A program made the position numbers and the translations under genes. This document shows positions 8,412-16,375 of a stretch of DNA of 64,000 nucleotides, piece by piece. Position 1 is the first letter of the stretch, and every line of letters starts with the position of its first letter. This DNA is from Streptomyces avicenniae. Its GTDB lineage: Bacteria; Actinomycetota; Actinomycetes; Streptomycetales; Streptomycetaceae. The notes under the pieces were generated by a model. The model made no database searches. It was not told where the DNA came from and worked only from the letters and a program-made list of their open reading frames with translations. The stretch covers positions 1 to 64,000 of the forward strand of contig NZ_JOEK01000004.1 of assembly GCF_000719135.1 (NCBI RefSeq), read 5' to 3'.

Positions 8412-8431
8412 AACGCAAGGGCTCTTGCGTT
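8412..8431. promoter_or_regulatory. TetR operator 1 (perfect 8-bp inverted repeat)
   Basis: AACGCAAG, four bases, CTTGCGTT: a perfect inverted repeat 11 bases upstream of the TetR start codon. A second copy with the same right half lies at 8455-8475. The right arm overlaps a plausible -35 element for the dehydrogenase gene. Confidence 0.75.
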
Positions 8432-8453
8432 GCCCCGATCCGCGCCGTACGTT
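8425..8453 (+). promoter_or_regulatory. Putative promoter of the alcohol dehydrogenase gene
   Basis: TTGCGT at 8425-8430 and TACGTT at 8448-8453 are separated by 17 bases, a fair match to a housekeeping-type -35/-10 pair. The -35 overlaps operator 1 and operator 2 starts just after the -10, so a repressor on either site would block it. Confidence 0.45.
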
Positions 8454-8454
8454 C

Positions 8455-8475
8455 AAAGCAAGGAGGCTTGCGTTA
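8455..8475. promoter_or_regulatory. TetR operator 2 (imperfect copy)
   Basis: AAAGCAAG, four bases (GAGG), CTTGCGTTA. The right half matches operator 1 and the left half differs at two positions. It lies 36 bases upstream of the dehydrogenase ATG. Confidence 0.65.
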
Positions 8476-8510
8476 GCCCCGCCGACCCCCGCACACCACG
8501 GAGAGTGATC

Positions 8511-9539
8511 ATGACGAAGAACGCCGCCCCGACGATGCGCGCCGCGCGGCTGCGCTACCCGGACCTGGAGCTGCGGATCGAGGAGGTGCCCCGCCCCGCA
8601 CCCGGCCCTGGCGAGGTGCTGGTCGAGGTGAAGGCGGCGGGCGTCTGCCTCTCCGACGTCCACCTCGTGGACGGCACGCTGGGCCGCGGCCCGCACCTGA
8701 CGGCCGACGCCGTGACGCTCGGCCACGAGGTCGCCGGGGTCGTCGCGACGACAGGCCCCGGCGTCACCGCCTGGCGGCCCGGCGACCGCGTCGTCCTCCA
8801 GGCGGGCGAGACGCGCGACGGCCAGGTGTGGACGCGCGGCGTGGACTATGACGGCGGCTGGGCCGAGTACGCGCTCGCCACCGCCACCACCCTCTTCGCC
8901 CTCCCCGACACGATCCCCTTCGCTCAGGGCGCGATCATCCCCGACGCCGTGTCCACCCCCTGGGGCGCCATCACCGCCACCGCCGGGATCAGGCCCGCCC
9001 AGGCGGTCGGCGTCTGGGGCGTCGGCGGCCTCGGCGCGCACGGCGTGCAGCTGCTGCGCGCGGTCGGCGCCCACCCGGTCGTCGCCGTCGATCCTGCGCC
9101 CGCCGCCCGCGCACGCGCCCTCGCCTTCGGCGCCGACCTCGCGCTCGACCCCGCCGACCCCGGCCTCCAGGACGCGGTCCGCGCGGCGACGGGCGGCGCC
9201 GGGCTCGCCGCCGCGTTCGACTTCGCGGGCGTGGACGCCGTACGCGAGCAGGCGCTCGGCGCCCTCGGCCCCGGCGGCAGCCTCGTCCTCGTCGGCCTCA
9301 CCGGCACGCCGCTGCGCGTCACGGACAGCACCGCGTTCAGCTTCCTCGGGCAGCGCATCCTCGGCCACTACGGCTCGGACGAGACCGCCGTCCCGCAGCT
9401 CATCGGCCTCACCGCCGGGGGGCGGCTCGACTTCTCCCGCTCCATCACGGACGTGCTGCCGCTCGACGCCGCCGCCGAGGCCGTCGCCCGCGTCCACGCC
9501 AAGACGGGCGACCCGATCCGCCTCGTGCTCACGCCGTGA
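8511..9539 (+). CDS. Zinc-type alcohol dehydrogenase / MDR-family oxidoreductase
   Basis: 342 aa from ATG 8511 with GGAGAG five bases upstream. The N-terminal GroES-like domain has Cys46 in AAGVCLSDVH and GHE with His72, the catalytic-zinc ligands. The usual four-cysteine structural-zinc lobe near residues 90-115 is absent. The Rossmann domain has GVWGVGGLGAHGVQLLRAVGA near residue 165. It likely oxidises an alcohol or reduces an aldehyde or ketone with NAD(P)(H). It is controlled by the divergent TetR protein. Its 3' end overlaps that of the convergent ATP-grasp gene by 11 bases. Confidence 0.88.
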   Translation: MTKNAAPTMRAARLRYPDLELRIEEVPRPAPGPGEVLVEVKAAGVCLSDVHLVDGTLGRGPHLTADAVTLGHEVAGVVATTGPGVTAWRPGDRVVLQAGETRDGQVWTRGVDYDGGWAEYALATATTLFALPDTIPFAQGAIIPDAVSTPWGAITATAGIRPAQAVGVWGVGGLGAHGVQLLRAVGAHPVVAVDPAPAARARALAFGADLALDPADPGLQDAVRAATGGAGLAAAFDFAGVDAVREQALGALGPGGSLVLVGLTGTPLRVTDSTAFSFLGQRILGHYGSDETAVPQLIGLTAGGRLDFSRSITDVLPLDAAAEAVARVHAKTGDPIRLVLTP

Positions 9540-10755
9540 CGTCCCGCAGCACAGGACGCACCGTCACGGCCGCGCTCCACGCCCGGTGCAGCGCCAGCTC
9601 CGCCGTCTCCGCCTCGGCCAGCACGATGCCCGTGCACCCCCGCTGGTCCCCGACGTGCACCACCGCGTCGCCCGGCGCGCGCGTCGGGTACCAGCCCACC
9701 GCGCCGGGGAACGCGCCGAGCCCGTCGAGCCCGTGCCAGCCGGTGAGCACCCCGGGCCGGTCCGCGTAGACGAGGACCATGCCGCACGCCGGTCCAGGCC
9801 GCGCCTGGTCCGCGTCCAGCAGCGCGGGACGGCGGCCGAGGACCGTGTCGATCAGCGCGTCGTAGACGTCGGACCCGAGCGACCTGCACAGCGCCTCGCC
9901 GACCAGCGCGCCACCGATCCGCCGGTTGACCTCGACCAGTTCGGGGCCCTGCGCCGTCAGGATGAACTCGACGTGCGCGAAGCCCCCGTCGTGGCCCGCC
10001 ACCGCGAGCACCCGCCCGACCCACTCCGCCAGCCGCGCCTCCCCGCCGGGCGGCAGCGCGACGGGGAACGCGGCGGCCTCCTCCCGCACCGCGGGCCACC
10101 GCGACGTCTGCCTGCTCAGCACGCCGAGCAGCCGCGTCCGTCCCCGCCAGGTCAGCGTCTCCGCGCTGTACAGCGGCCCGGCGAGGAACCGCTCGGCGAA
10201 CAGCCGCCCCGACAGCCGCCGCCCCGCCGCCTCCGCGAGCGCCGCCCGCAGTGCCTCCTCGTCGTGGACGATCCACACGTCACGCGACGACGTGCCCCCC
10301 GAGTCCTTGAGTACCGCGGGCAGCCCCACGGCGCGCAGCACCGCCGCCGCCCCCTCGGGCCCCGGCGGCACCGGCAGCGCCCCGCCCGCGCTCAGCCCCG
10401 CGTCGTGCAGCAGCCCACGGACCCGCGCCTTGTCCCGCAGCACGCGCACGGCCTTCGGGTCGGGCCCCGGCAGCCCCAGCTCGGCGGCGAGGTCGGCGCC
10501 GGGCACGCTCCAGGTGTCCGTCGTGTTGATCAGCCCGGCCAGCCCCGGGAGCGCCCGCAGCGCCGCCCGCACGGCGTCCGTGTCCTGCGTGTCGATGTCC
10601 ACGACGTCGAGCGTGTCGGGCGGCAGCAGTTCCAGCTCGTGCCGGTAGAACGAACGGTCGCCCGTCAGCAGCACGAGGCGGTGCCCGGCGCGCGCGGCGG
10701 CTGCGGCGGTCCTCCCCACCCCGAACGACAGGGCCTCAAGCGCGGCGATCGTCAC
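9529..10755 (-). CDS. ATP-grasp ligase
   Basis: 408 aa from GTG 10755, which overlaps the stop of the upstream PLP-enzyme gene (GTGA). A Rossmann-like N-terminus (VTIAALEALSFGVGRTAAAA) is followed by the ATP-grasp core: KARVRGLLHDAGL, LPAVLKDSGGTSSRDVW with the ATP-binding Lys, FAERFL, and GFAHVEFILTAQGPELVEVN then RRIGG, giving the metal-binding Glu and Asn. Such enzymes join a carboxylate, via acyl phosphate, to an amine or thiol, often making dipeptides in small-molecule pathways. With a PLP enzyme and a methyltransferase in the same coupled operon, it probably condenses an unusual amino acid made by its neighbour (inference). Substrates are unknown. Confidence 0.85.
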   Translation of the reverse strand: MTIAALEALSFGVGRTAAAAARAGHRLVLLTGDRSFYRHELELLPPDTLDVVDIDTQDTDAVRAALRALPGLAGLINTTDTWSVPGADLAAELGLPGPDPKAVRVLRDKARVRGLLHDAGLSAGGALPVPPGPEGAAAVLRAVGLPAVLKDSGGTSSRDVWIVHDEEALRAALAEAAGRRLSGRLFAERFLAGPLYSAETLTWRGRTRLLGVLSRQTSRWPAVREEAAAFPVALPPGGEARLAEWVGRVLAVAGHDGGFAHVEFILTAQGPELVEVNRRIGGALVGEALCRSLGSDVYDALIDTVLGRRPALLDADQARPGPACGMVLVYADRPGVLTGWHGLDGLGAFPGAVGWYPTRAPGDAVVHVGDQRGCTGIVLAEAETAELALHRAWSAAVTVRPVLRDVTA

Positions 10756-11840
10756 GGTGTCCCCTCCTCCTCGGCGTGCAGCGCCCCCGGCGGTCCCTGG
10801 CGCCCGGCCCACTCCAGCACCGACCACGGCGGGCGCAGCTCGCCTGGCGCCGCGATGCGCACCGGGCGCAGCGCCGCCGGGTCGGGCGCCTCCTCGTGCC
10901 GCGCGAAGACGCGCTCCGCGTACCGGTGCCCCGTGTCGGGCCCGAGCACGAGGTACGGGCCGCCGGGACGGCGCGCCGCCTCGTAGCCGCCGACCAGGTA
11001 CGCCGCGCCGGTGGACAGCCCGGCGAAGACGGCGTGCTCCCGCAGCAGGCCGACCGTACCGGCCATCGCGTGCCGGAAGTCCAGCCAGTGCACGGTGTCG
11101 TACAGCTCGTGCCGCACGTTCCCGAACGGGATCGAGCTGCCGATCCCGGCGATGATCGCCTCCGGGTCGCTGAACCGCTCGCTGCCGAACGTCACGCTGC
11201 CGAACGGCTGCACGCCGACGAGCCTGACCGCCCGCCCCGCCGCGCGCAGCGCCCGCGTCAGCCCGCCGGTGGACGCGCCCGTGCCCACCGCGCCGACGAC
11301 CGTCAGCCGCTCGCCCGGCAGCGCCGCGTCCACCAGCGCGGCCAGTTCGCGGTACCCCGCGTGGTGCACCGGGTCGTGGTACTGCCGCATCCAGTACATG
11401 TCGGGCCGCCCCGCCAGGAGCCGCCGCACGTGACGCACACGCCGCTCCTGGTCCAGCCGCAGGCTGCTGGAGGGCGGCATCTGGTCCACGGTCGCGCCCA
11501 GCACTTCGAGCTGGGCGCGCATCACGGAGTCCACGGTGGTGGAGGCGACGATGTGGCAGCGCAGGCCGTAGCGGTGCGCCGCCATCGCGAGCGCCAGGGC
11601 GTAGATGCCGCTGGAGCTGTCGATGAGGGTCTGCCCGGGACGTATCCGGCCGCGCCGCAGCAGGGCGCGTACGGCGCCGAGCGCGGCGTAGACCTTCATC
11701 GTCTCGAAGCGGGCGAGGACGGTCTCGCCGTCGAGGCGTACGAGCGCGGGCGCCTTGATCGCGTCGGTGATGTGCTCGTGCACCGGCACGGCGGCCGGTA
11801 CCGCGGCCGGAGGGGACAGGGGTGTGGGGGCGGATGGCAT
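10752..11840 (-). CDS. PLP-dependent enzyme, cysteine synthase / beta-replacement type
   Basis: 362 aa from ATG 11840, preceded by AGGAGG. The fold-type II signature is clear: FETMKVYAALGAVRALL with PLP Lys49, TLIDSSSGIYALALAMAAH for the substrate loop, HIVASTTVD, then VGAVGTGASTGGLTRAL for phosphate binding and VLGPDTGHRY near the end. Relatives include O-acetylserine sulfhydrylase, cystathionine beta-synthase and SbnA, which makes a diaminopropionate precursor. The loop SSSGI replaces the usual TSGNTG, so it is not a housekeeping cysteine synthase; a specialised amino-acid synthase is more likely. It lies between the methyltransferase and ATP-grasp genes on the same strand. Confidence 0.82.
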   Translation of the reverse strand: MPSAPTPLSPPAAVPAAVPVHEHITDAIKAPALVRLDGETVLARFETMKVYAALGAVRALLRRGRIRPGQTLIDSSSGIYALALAMAAHRYGLRCHIVASTTVDSVMRAQLEVLGATVDQMPPSSSLRLDQERRVRHVRRLLAGRPDMYWMRQYHDPVHHAGYRELAALVDAALPGERLTVVGAVGTGASTGGLTRALRAAGRAVRLVGVQPFGSVTFGSERFSDPEAIIAGIGSSIPFGNVRHELYDTVHWLDFRHAMAGTVGLLREHAVFAGLSTGAAYLVGGYEAARRPGGPYLVLGPDTGHRYAERVFARHEEAPDPAALRPVRIAAPGELRPPWSVLEWAGRQGPPGALHAEEEGTP

Positions 11841-11946
11841 GACGTACCGGACCTCCTGGGCGTGCGGATGCCGAGCCGGGATGTGCAGCCGTGCGACGGG
11901 GGGACGTGGTGCCCGGCCCCGGGCGGGCCGCGCGTCCGGCGGGCGC

Positions 11947-12708
11947 TCACGGCTTCCTGCCGGTGACGACGAGCCGCCGCGCCCCGGGGCCGTACGGGCC
12001 GCCGTCGAAGTCGCCGTGGCAGGCGACGTCCACGAAACCGGCCGCCTCGAACAGGTCGTGCAGCTCGGCCGCGCTGTAGAGGAAGGAGTGGATCGACCGG
12101 CTGCTGGCCACGTCACCGCGCACCAGCGTCCAGTCGGTGCGCAGCCGCCGCCAGCTGTCCAGCACGGTGTCGCGCTGCACGACGTACGCGCCGTCCGGCA
12201 GGTCCACCACCTGCGGGCGCCCGATCCAGCCCGCAAGCACCTCCTTGCCCATCACGTCCACCAGCAGCCGCCCGCCGGGGGCCAGGCTCTCCCACGCGTT
12301 GCGCAGCACGCGCGCGTTGTCGCCCGGCTCGTCGAAGTACCCGAAGGACGTGAACACGTTGAGCACGACGTCGAACGCGCCGGGCGCCACGTACGCCAGC
12401 ATGTCGGCGCGCACCAGCGTCACGTCCACACCGGCCGCCGCGCAGGCGCGCCCGGCACGCTCCAGCATGCCCGCGCTCAGATCGACGCCCGTCACCTCGT
12501 ACCCGCGCCGCGCGAGCGGCACGACGAACAGGCCGGGCCCGCAGGCGAGATCGAGGACGCGCGCCCCCGCCGGGAAGTCGAGCAGCGCCGCGTCCCGCAC
12601 CAGCCCGGCGACCGACGTGCCGCGCTCCGGCGAGAACATCACCGGCGCGAAGTCGGCCCACAACGCCTCGTCCTCGTACCACTGACCGTCCGCGGCCCCG
12701 TCCGTCAC
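11947..12708 (-). CDS. SAM-dependent class I methyltransferase
   Basis: 253 aa from GTG 12708, with GAGGAG just upstream. Motif I is ARVLDLACGPGLFVVPLARR (about residues 48-67), then GVDLSAGMLERA, VRADML and FDVVLNVFTSFGYF (motifs II to IV). The core is followed by a C-terminal beta domain (VQRDTVLDSWRRLRTDW) as in small-molecule methyltransferases. First gene of the left-reading trio with the PLP enzyme and ATP-grasp ligase; a 106-base gap with its own ribosome site separates it from the PLP gene. It starts 339 bases from the divergent AfsA-like gene, so both may share a control region. The substrate is unknown. Confidence 0.87.
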   Translation of the reverse strand: MTDGAADGQWYEDEALWADFAPVMFSPERGTSVAGLVRDAALLDFPAGARVLDLACGPGLFVVPLARRGYEVTGVDLSAGMLERAGRACAAAGVDVTLVRADMLAYVAPGAFDVVLNVFTSFGYFDEPGDNARVLRNAWESLAPGGRLLVDVMGKEVLAGWIGRPQVVDLPDGAYVVQRDTVLDSWRRLRTDWTLVRGDVASSRSIHSFLYSAAELHDLFEAAGFVDVACHGDFDGGPYGPGARRLVVTGRKP

Positions 12709-13047
12709 ACCGGTCTCCTCACGTGTCCGCCCTCTGTCTCAGTGGTCGTCCGGCGGCGCGCATGAGTTCCCGGCGTGCCGGGCAGCAAGGAGACAGCGGG
12801 CCGGGTGACGGGGCGGCCCGGATCAGGGGAACACGGGGGAAAAGAAGGGCGGGGAACAGGAGAACGACGGGGTGGCGTGACGGCACGCCGTGTCGGAACC
12901 GGCACCGCGCGACCCCGCCCCGGCGGTACCGCCGTGCTTCAGCGCGGCTTCAGCGATCCTTCCAGCCAACGGTCAGCGCCGGGCGCCAAGATCCTCCGCA
13001 GGGCACCCGGGGGGCTCGCCCCAGCGGACCCGGAAGGAGAGCACGGC
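12709..13047. other. Divergent intergenic region between methyltransferase and AfsA-like genes
   Basis: 339 bases with no supported gene. It should hold promoters for both directions. GCTTCAGCG occurs twice, at 12936-12944 and 12947-12955, and a GGAAGGAG ribosome site precedes the AfsA-like ATG. I looked for an ARE-type butyrolactone-receptor box and saw no convincing copy. Confidence 0.5.
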
Positions 13048-14067
13048 ATGACCCTGCCCATGGAACTCCCCTCATCCACGCCCCGCGACCGACTCCGGTT
13101 CGACGCGACCGTCCCGCGCGCGCTGGTGCACCGGGCGTCGGTGGCTGAGGTCTTCATCACCGACTCCGTCGCTTCCCCGGCGAACACGCCGGACGGCGCG
13201 GAGGCGGTCTTCGACGTGGCCGCCCAACTGCCGCGCGGCCACCTCATCGGCGAGAACCCCGCGGCGTACGACTTCCTGCTCATCGTCGAGGTGCTGCGGC
13301 AGGCGGGCGTGCTCGTCGCCCACCAGCACCTCGGGGTGGCCATCGACAGCGCGTTCATCTTCAAGTCGATGAGCTACGAGGTCCGTTCGCCCGAGGCGCT
13401 GCGCATCGGCAGCCGGCCCGCGCACGTCGTCGTCGGCCTGACCGTCCGGCCGGAGCGCAACCGCGCCGGGCGCGTCCTCGGCTTCGAGTTCGACGGCGTC
13501 TTCGAGGTGGACGGCACCGTCGCCCTCCTGGCGTCCGGCGCCCTGGTGTTCGTCAGCCGCCGCGCCTTCGACCTGCTGCGCACCAAGGGCAGGGAACGGG
13601 TCCGCGCCGCCGACCCGGGCGCCACGCTCGTCAGCCGCCTCGCCCCCGCCGACCCGGCGGTCATCGGGCGCCGTGACCCGCGCAACGTCGTGGTCACCGA
13701 CCCGGCCGTGGACACCGCGGGGAACGCGCTCGCCCGGGTCGTCGTGGACACGGCGCACCCGCACCTGTTCGACCACCAGCTCGACCATGTCCCGGGCAAC
13801 CTCCAGCTGGAGGCGGCACGGCAGGTCGCGGTGGCGTCGGTGGCCAGACTGCACGGACTGGCCCCCGAGCACCTCGTGGTGACCGGCCTGCGCGCCGTGT
13901 TCACCGAGTTCGCCGAACTCGATCTCGGGACCACCGTGCTGGCCCGGATCGACGGCGTCCGGCAGGCCGAGGAGCTCGGACTCCTCGCCGTGCCCGTCGC
14001 CGTCCGCACCGAGCAGAGCGGGAGCCTCTGCAGCGACGTCACCGTGGAGGTGGCCCAGTGGGCGTGA
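13048..14067 (+). CDS. AfsA-family gamma-butyrolactone biosynthesis protein
   Basis: 339 aa with two AfsA hotdog repeats (about residues 15-165 and 195-335). AfsA enzymes condense a beta-ketoacyl chain with DHAP on the route to A-factor-like signals. Typical elements are VHRASVAEVFITDS, FDVAAQLPRGHLIGENP, YDFLLIVEVLRQAGVLVAHQ and, in the second repeat, HPHLFDHQLDHVPGNLQLEA with RQVAVA. ATG 13048 has GGAAGGAG nine bases upstream. The stop overlaps the HAD phosphatase gene, whose activity would fit the known dephosphorylation step of butenolide phosphates. No butyrolactone receptor (ArpA/ScbR-type TetR) lies next to it, unlike most afsA loci, so the product may be a signal or a lactone-type metabolite. 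Confidence 0.88.
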   Translation: MTLPMELPSSTPRDRLRFDATVPRALVHRASVAEVFITDSVASPANTPDGAEAVFDVAAQLPRGHLIGENPAAYDFLLIVEVLRQAGVLVAHQHLGVAIDSAFIFKSMSYEVRSPEALRIGSRPAHVVVGLTVRPERNRAGRVLGFEFDGVFEVDGTVALLASGALVFVSRRAFDLLRTKGRERVRAADPGATLVSRLAPADPAVIGRRDPRNVVVTDPAVDTAGNALARVVVDTAHPHLFDHQLDHVPGNLQLEAARQVAVASVARLHGLAPEHLVVTGLRAVFTEFAELDLGTTVLARIDGVRQAEELGLLAVPVAVRTEQSGSLCSDVTVEVAQWA

Positions 14068-14732
14068 AGCGCATCAGCACCCTTGTCGTGGACTACGGCG
14101 GTGTCCTGACCAATCCGCTGGGGGAGACGTATCAGCTCTTCGCCTCGCGGGTCGGGATACCGCTGGAGACCATCGTCACCGCGTTCATCGCGGCCACGGA
14201 ACGGCACGGCGCGACGCCGATGGCCGATCTGGAGACGGGGGCCATCACCGAGGCCGAGATGGTCGGCCGGATCATCGCCGAGATGCCGCCGGGCACCGGC
14301 GACATCCTGGGCGGCCGTCCGTTCGGCGAGTTGTGGTTCCTCGGCAGGCACGCGAACGAGGAACTGGTGGACTTCCTGCGCGCCGTGCGCGCGGCCGGGA
14401 TCCGCGTCGCGCTGCTGACCAACAACGTCCGCGAGTGGTCGGAGCGTTGGCGCGCCACGCTCCCCGTGGACGAGCTGTTCGACGTCGTCGTGGACTCCTC
14501 CGAGGAAGGCGTGCGCAAGCCCGACGCGGAGATCTACCACCGGCTCCTCGCCCGCCTCGGCGCCGACGCCGAGGAGTGCCTCTTCCTCGACGACACCGAG
14601 GAGAACCTCACCGCGGCCCGCGAACTCGGCATGCACACCGTGCTGTTCAGCACCACCGGCCAAGCCGTCAAGGACGTCGGCGGCCTCCTGGAACTCGACC
14701 TGGACCAGACCGCCGAAGGAGTCGGGGCATGA
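14058..14732 (+). CDS. HAD-superfamily hydrolase
   Basis: 224 aa. Motif I is VVDYGGVLTN with nucleophile Asp12; the usual second Asp is Gly, as in the epoxide-hydrolase-N-terminal-like HAD subgroup. Motif II LLTNN, motif III Lys in GVRKPDAEIY and motif IV FLDDTEENL are present. GTG 14058 has GGAGG seven bases upstream; GTG 14064 would give a four-base overlap with the AfsA-like stop but a poorer spacing. As part of a tightly coupled chain it may dephosphorylate a butenolide phosphate intermediate, which is inference from position. The Gly at the general-acid position makes its phosphatase activity uncertain. Confidence 0.87.
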   Translation: MGVKRISTLVVDYGGVLTNPLGETYQLFASRVGIPLETIVTAFIAATERHGATPMADLETGAITEAEMVGRIIAEMPPGTGDILGGRPFGELWFLGRHANEELVDFLRAVRAAGIRVALLTNNVREWSERWRATLPVDELFDVVVDSSEEGVRKPDAEIYHRLLARLGADAEECLFLDDTEENLTAARELGMHTVLFSTTGQAVKDVGGLLELDLDQTAEGVGA

Positions 14733-16375
14733 GCGCGGACCACACGGTACTGATCGTCGGGGCAGGACCCACCGGCCTCACCGCCGCCTGCACCCTGCTG
14801 CGCAGCGGCGTCCCCGTCCACGTCGTGGACCGCCGCCGCGGCCCGGCCACCGCCCCCAAGGCGCTGGTCCTGTGGAGCGGCGCCCTCGAAGTGCTCGACC
14901 GGCTCGACGTGGCCGCCCCGCTGGCCGAACGCGCCCTGCCGCTGGCCGGGGCCTCCTACTGGTCGCGGGGCCGCAAGGTCGCCAAGGTCCGCTTCGGCGG
15001 CCTCGGCAACACCCGCTTCCCCGGCCCGCTGTGCGTGCCCCAGCCGGTGACCGAGGAGCTGCTGTACGCCCGCCTCACCCAGCTCGGCGGCACCGTCGCC
15101 TGGAACACCGAGGTCTCCTCCGTCACCCAGGAGGCCGACGGCGTCACCGCGCTGCTGCGTGACGTGGACGGCCAGGAGAGCGCGACCACCGCCAGCTGGC
15201 TCATCGCCGCCGACGGCATGCACAGCACGGTGCGCGGCACGCTCGGCGTCCCGTTCGAAGGCGCCACCTACCCGCGGGACTTCCTGCTCGGCGACGTCGT
15301 CCTCGACCCGGCGGGCGGCATCGAACTGCCCGACCACGAGGCCCAGTACCACCTGACGCCCGAGGGCGTCCTCGTCGTCGTGTCGCTGCCCGAGGGCGGC
15401 CACCGCGTCTTCTTCGACCAGCCAGCCGGCACCCGCGAGGACCGTCCTGAGAAGCCCGAGCTGCAACAGCTGCTCGACGCGCGCGGGCCGGGCAAGTGGC
15501 GTATCTCCGAGGTCTGGTGGAGCAGCCGCTTCCAGGTGCACACCAAGGTCGCCGCCTCCTTCCGCTCCGGCCGGGTGTTCCTGGCGGGCGACGCCGCGCA
15601 CGTCCACAGCCCGGCGGGCGGCCAGGGCCTCAACACCGGTGTGCAGGACGGCTTCGACATCGGCTGGAAGCTCGCCGCCGCCGTCCGCTCCGGCGACACC
15701 GGCCTGCTCGACAGCTACCAGCACGAGCGCCGCCCCGCCGCCGTCGGCGCGGTCCGCAACGCCGACCGCCAGACGAAGCTGTGGCTGGTCCGCAACCCGC
15801 TGGTGCGCCGCCTGCGCGACGTGCTGCTCGGCCGTCTGTCCAGCAGCGGCGCCCTGGAGCGCCGGATCATCCCCGAGCTGGCCCAGATCGACCTGGACCA
15901 CACGGGCAGCCCCGTCGTCCAGCAGTCGTCCGCCCCGGCCGACGGCGTACGCCCGGGACGCCGCGTCCCCGACCTGCCGCTGACCCCGGTCCACGGCACC
16001 AAGGCCACGACGCTGCACGCCTACCTGGCCGCGGGCCGCCACACCGTCGTCGTCCTCGACGACGGCCGGGCCGCGACCGAGGCGGCGCGCGCCGCCGAGG
16101 AGGCCAGGGGACGCGCCCACCCCGAACTGTCCGACGTGCTGCTCGTGCGCACAGGCCCCACCGAGACGCCCAAGGCCGGGGGCGCGCCCGCGTACGACCT
16201 GGCGACCACCCCCGCCGGCTCCACCGCCCGCACCGCGCAGGCGGTGTACGTCCGCCCCGACGGCACCGTCGGGGCCCGCGTCCCGCTGGACGGCCCGGGG
16301 CGCGTCGCCGAACTCCTCGCCCACCTTCCCGTTCTCGCCCCGGCTCAGTCCGGCGACCTGCCCGGACAGCGGTGA
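14729..16375 (+). CDS. FAD-dependent aromatic-hydroxylase-type monooxygenase
   Basis: 548 aa, starting in the ATGA overlap with the HAD gene. The dinucleotide fold GAGPTGLTAACTLLRSG is near residue 10, the DG motif ASWLIAADGMHSTVRGTLG near 155-175, and the FAD ribityl motif VFLAGDAAHVHSPAGGQGLN near 285-305. A C-terminal thioredoxin-like domain (about 400-548), as in PheA/RdmE-type hydroxylases, ends in VYVRPDGTVGARVPL. It hydroxylates or oxidises a small aromatic or polyketide-like substrate with NAD(P)H and O2. With AfsA and HAD proteins it suggests an oxidatively tailored lactone or other small molecule; the substrate is unknown. Confidence 0.88.
   Translation: MSADHTVLIVGAGPTGLTAACTLLRSGVPVHVVDRRRGPATAPKALVLWSGALEVLDRLDVAAPLAERALPLAGASYWSRGRKVAKVRFGGLGNTRFPGPLCVPQPVTEELLYARLTQLGGTVAWNTEVSSVTQEADGVTALLRDVDGQESATTASWLIAADGMHSTVRGTLGVPFEGATYPRDFLLGDVVLDPAGGIELPDHEAQYHLTPEGVLVVVSLPEGGHRVFFDQPAGTREDRPEKPELQQLLDARGPGKWRISEVWWSSRFQVHTKVAASFRSGRVFLAGDAAHVHSPAGGQGLNTGVQDGFDIGWKLAAAVRSGDTGLLDSYQHERRPAAVGAVRNADRQTKLWLVRNPLVRRLRDVLLGRLSSSGALERRIIPELAQIDLDHTGSPVVQQSSAPADGVRPGRRVPDLPLTPVHGTKATTLHAYLAAGRHTVVVLDDGRAATEAARAAEEARGRAHPELSDVLLVRTGPTETPKAGGAPAYDLATTPAGSTARTAQAVYVRPDGTVGARVPLDGPGRVAELLAHLPVLAPAQSGDLPGQR

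Noticed and set aside
12709..13047. Butyrolactone-receptor (ARE-type) operator for the AfsA-like gene
   Set aside because: No inverted AT-rich box of the expected form could be seen, and no receptor gene is adjacent.
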